From assembly GCF_963678635.1 (NCBI RefSeq), contig NC_087062.1, forward strand, positions 101,109,209 to 101,173,208: DNA of 64,000 bases, read 5' to 3'. The position numbers and the translations under genes are program-made. Each line of letters begins with the position of its first letter. The stretch's first letter is position 1. The notes beneath the pieces were generated by a model, which searched no databases, was not told the origin of the DNA, and saw only the letters and a program-made list of their open reading frames with translations. Of this stretch, positions 62,254 to 64,000 are shown piece after piece. Source of the stretch: Symsagittifera roscoffensis (taxonomy: Eukaryota; Xenacoelomorpha; Acoela; Convolutidae).

Positions 62254-64000
62254 TTACTTTTGAAATTCTACTTTCTTTAAAATTTTAGATTGGGGGATGA
62301 ATATTTTATAGTTTTTACGTGGTTGATTTCGGAGTCTTGTTGTTTTTCTATTTTCTGATTTGTCGATTTGTTCTTGGGGTATTATTTGTTCGGTCATTTT
62401 TCTATTTTTTCTTTGTTTTGGTGATTCTTTATGGTTTTGTGTATTGATTTTGGTGGCGATTGGTTTTGTGTTTTGATTTTCGGTGGGGTTATCATTTTGT
62501 TCTGTGTTTTTCAGATGTGGTTCATTTTGAATGATTTTTAATCCTGTGAAAGAATATAATTGAGTTAATTCGCGGAGTGCGTATTCTTTTGGGTAATAAG
62601 GTAATAGGTTGTTTCGATGTTGAACGATTTCTTTTTTGTTTGAGTCGGTAATTTTATATGTGACATCAGTGGGTTTTGCAATTATTTGGTATGGTCCTTT
62701 TCGAAGGGGTTGTAATTTTTTAGAAATTCCTTTTTGAGTATTAAAATTAGGTATTAAAACAAATGTTCCAATTTTTAAATCGGAGGCTGGTGTAAAACGT
62801 GAATTGATTTGTTCATTAATGTTTTGTCTTTGTAATAACTTTTTTGTTATTTTTTGATAAATTTCATTGTGTTTTTTATCTCTATTTAGAATCCATTCGG
62901 TGTGTGTACCGGAGGCTAGTTTAAGAATTTGTGGGTGATGAAAATGATCTTCATCGTGTGTATGTAAAGGTAGGTTATAACAAATTGAGTCTTTATTTGG
63001 TTGACAATAACCTTGTGCGTTTTTATGAGAATTTGCTGTAAACATTATTGGTTTGCGTGGTTTTTGGTTAAAAACCATTTCGTATGGTGACATTCCTAAA
63101 GTTGTCGTAATTTGTGAATTATACGCTAAGGGAAATAATTTTACATCTGCTGACCATTCGGTATATTTTGTATCATTTCCGTTGATGATACATCTAAGAT
63201 ATTCTTGTAATGAACGGTTCATACCTTCGACTAAGCCGTTTGTCCAAGGTGCATGAGATGTACGTGGTTTGTGTTTAATGTTATATAAATGACATAGTGT
63301 GATAATTTCATTATTTATGAATTCTGTACCGTTGTCTGTAACTAAAATTTCTGGTAGTCCGAATTTTGCTATCCAGTGTTCATAGAGTGTTGTGTAAGCG
63401 TAATAAGCGTTACAATGTGGTACTGGGTTAAGTGCTACATAATGTGTAAATGCGTCAACAATTACCATAATGTAGGAGTTTCCTTCTGATGAGGGTGAAA
63501 TTGGTCCTTTAGTATCAAATGAGATACGATGATTAAAGTACAAACTTTGTCCTTTGAAATCTTGTTTTTGTGCTATTTGTTTTTGATTTGGGTAAGGTTT
63601 ATTTAGTTGACATACTATACAGTCATTGCATAGTACTTTTATCCAAATTGGTGCATTTGGGAAATAAAAGTTTTGTATAAAATTTGAATATGTTTTTTCT
63701 GATCCAGAGTGTCCTTTAATATTTTGTGTATGTGAAATATTAAAAGCTATAAGAATCATACTTAAAGGGAGACATGGAACTGTAGATTCATTCAGGTTAT
63801 ACTCTAAAAGGTCTGTATTTTCGTTAATTGTTGTGTTGTTAAATTTGCGAAAGTATCGGAGGAGTGTTTTGTTTCCTAGAATGGTTGAATCTGCTTTGAT
63901 AGGTTTAGTTTTATATTTGTGCCATGATTTCAGTTGTCGAATTACTGGGTCAAGGTTTTGATATTGTTTCAGTGTTGAAATTGTAATTGTTTCTGTTGGG
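62254..64000 (-). CDS. pol: B2 pol: integrase and C-terminus, 5' part outside window
   Basis: Open from the window edge to 62254. Taking the Met at 63759 as residue 1, the zinc site is H10, H17, C47 and C50, and the catalytic triad is D82 (FDTKGP), D142 (TDNGTEF) and E178 (NGLVEGM). A helical linker of 15 residues missing from B1 is present, followed by the GPY/F module (LRKGPYQIIAKP) and a Lys/Asn/Gln-rich tail. Upstream of that Met the frame continues to the edge (LLRYFRKFNNTTINENTDLL), so the Met is internal and not a start. Integrase inserts the cDNA into host DNA; all catalytic residues are intact. Confidence 0.93.
   Translation of the reverse strand, partial: PTETITISTLKQYQNLDPVIRQLKSWHKYKTKPIKADSTILGNKTLLRYFRKFNNTTINENTDLLEYNLNESTVPCLPLSMILIAFNISHTQNIKGHSGSEKTYSNFIQNFYFPNAPIWIKVLCNDCIVCQLNKPYPNQKQIAQKQDFKGQSLYFNHRISFDTKGPISPSSEGNSYIMVIVDAFTHYVALNPVPHCNAYYAYTTLYEHWIAKFGLPEILVTDNGTEFINNEIITLCHLYNIKHKPRTSHAPWTNGLVEGMNRSLQEYLRCIINGNDTKYTEWSADVKLFPLAYNSQITTTLGMSPYEMVFNQKPRKPIMFTANSHKNAQGYCQPNKDSICYNLPLHTHDEDHFHHPQILKLASGTHTEWILNRDKKHNEIYQKITKKLLQRQNINEQINSRFTPASDLKIGTFVLIPNFNTQKGISKKLQPLRKGPYQIIAKPTDVTYKITDSNKKEIVQHRNNLLPYYPKEYALRELTQLYSFTGLKIIQNEPHLKNTEQNDNPTENQNTKPIATKINTQNHKESPKQRKNRKMTEQIIPQEQIDKSENRKTTRLRNQPRKNYKIFIPQSKILKKVEFQK

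Larger units (their letters stand above)
53662..64000 (-). mobile_element. Element B2: second retrovirus-like element, minus strand, 5' part outside window
   Basis: Same family and gene order as B1, read right to left, with about 10.3 kb visible: integrase, TM-A, TM-B, Pro-rich ORF, env, ORF-X, 3' intron, 3' untranslated region and 3' LTR. Its LTR differs from both B1 LTRs at many more sites than those differ from each other, so it is a separate insertion. Env, ORF-X, TM-A, TM-B and the integrase are uninterrupted; only the Pro-rich frame has a stop. Confidence 0.95.

Noticed and set aside
1-64000. tRNA or rRNA genes
   Set aside because: I saw no convincing A/B-box pair or rRNA block by eye. 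A covariance-model scan would be decisive.

Overview
The window is AT-rich, intron-bearing, repeat-dominated DNA from an invertebrate metazoan. The evidence is a 151-bp satellite array, several small inverted-repeat transposon families, two kinds of Ty3/Gypsy-type LTR retroelement, GT...AG splice signals, and one host exon coding for the N-terminus of a DEG/ENaC sodium channel. Nothing looks bacterial. I cannot name the species.

Layout. 1-5122: satellite array, about 34 monomers, partly in a six-monomer higher-order repeat. 5123-15561: non-coding DNA with small transposons of two families, called here Y (GC-hairpin family) and X (CCCGGGTTGA family), microsatellites and diverged repeats. 15562-25511: an old, dead Ty3/Gypsy element (element A) with 11% diverged LTRs and a much younger internal 3.32-kb tandem duplication of gag-protease-RT-RNase H. 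25512-32540: non-coding DNA with more X and Y copies and a TA-flanked foldback element. 32541-52164: an X element split by a complete 18.7-kb retrovirus-like element (B1). B1 has 411-bp LTRs with 5 differences and an exact GTAG target duplication; the unsplit X copy at 27347-28198 shows the empty site. 52205-52532, minus strand: the DEG/ENaC exon. 53532-53661: a Y copy cut by a second retrovirus-like element (B2), which lies on the minus strand and runs off the window at 64000.

The most unusual object is the B family. Downstream of a normal Ty3/Gypsy gag-pol (protease DSG, RT YLDD, RNase H, HHCC/DDE integrase, GPY motif) it carries a compact polycistronic module of about 6 kb. The module holds two small membrane proteins (TM-A, TM-B), a Pro/Ser-rich protein, a large envelope-like glycoprotein (872 aa in B2) and a 601-aa protein of no recognised family (ORF-X). 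The genes overlap by 4, 13 and 4 nt; both 4-nt overlaps are ATGA stop/start junctions. A short intron follows the last stop codon. The order, overlaps, intron and a 3' stem-loop are shared by B1 and B2, which are independent insertions. B1 is damaged by frameshifts and stops in gag, pol, env and ORF-X. The visible part of B2 is intact except for one early stop in the Pro-rich frame.

No complete host gene is present. The DEG/ENaC exon lies between the tail-to-tail B1 and B2 elements, and its intron runs toward the nested X/B1 insertion.
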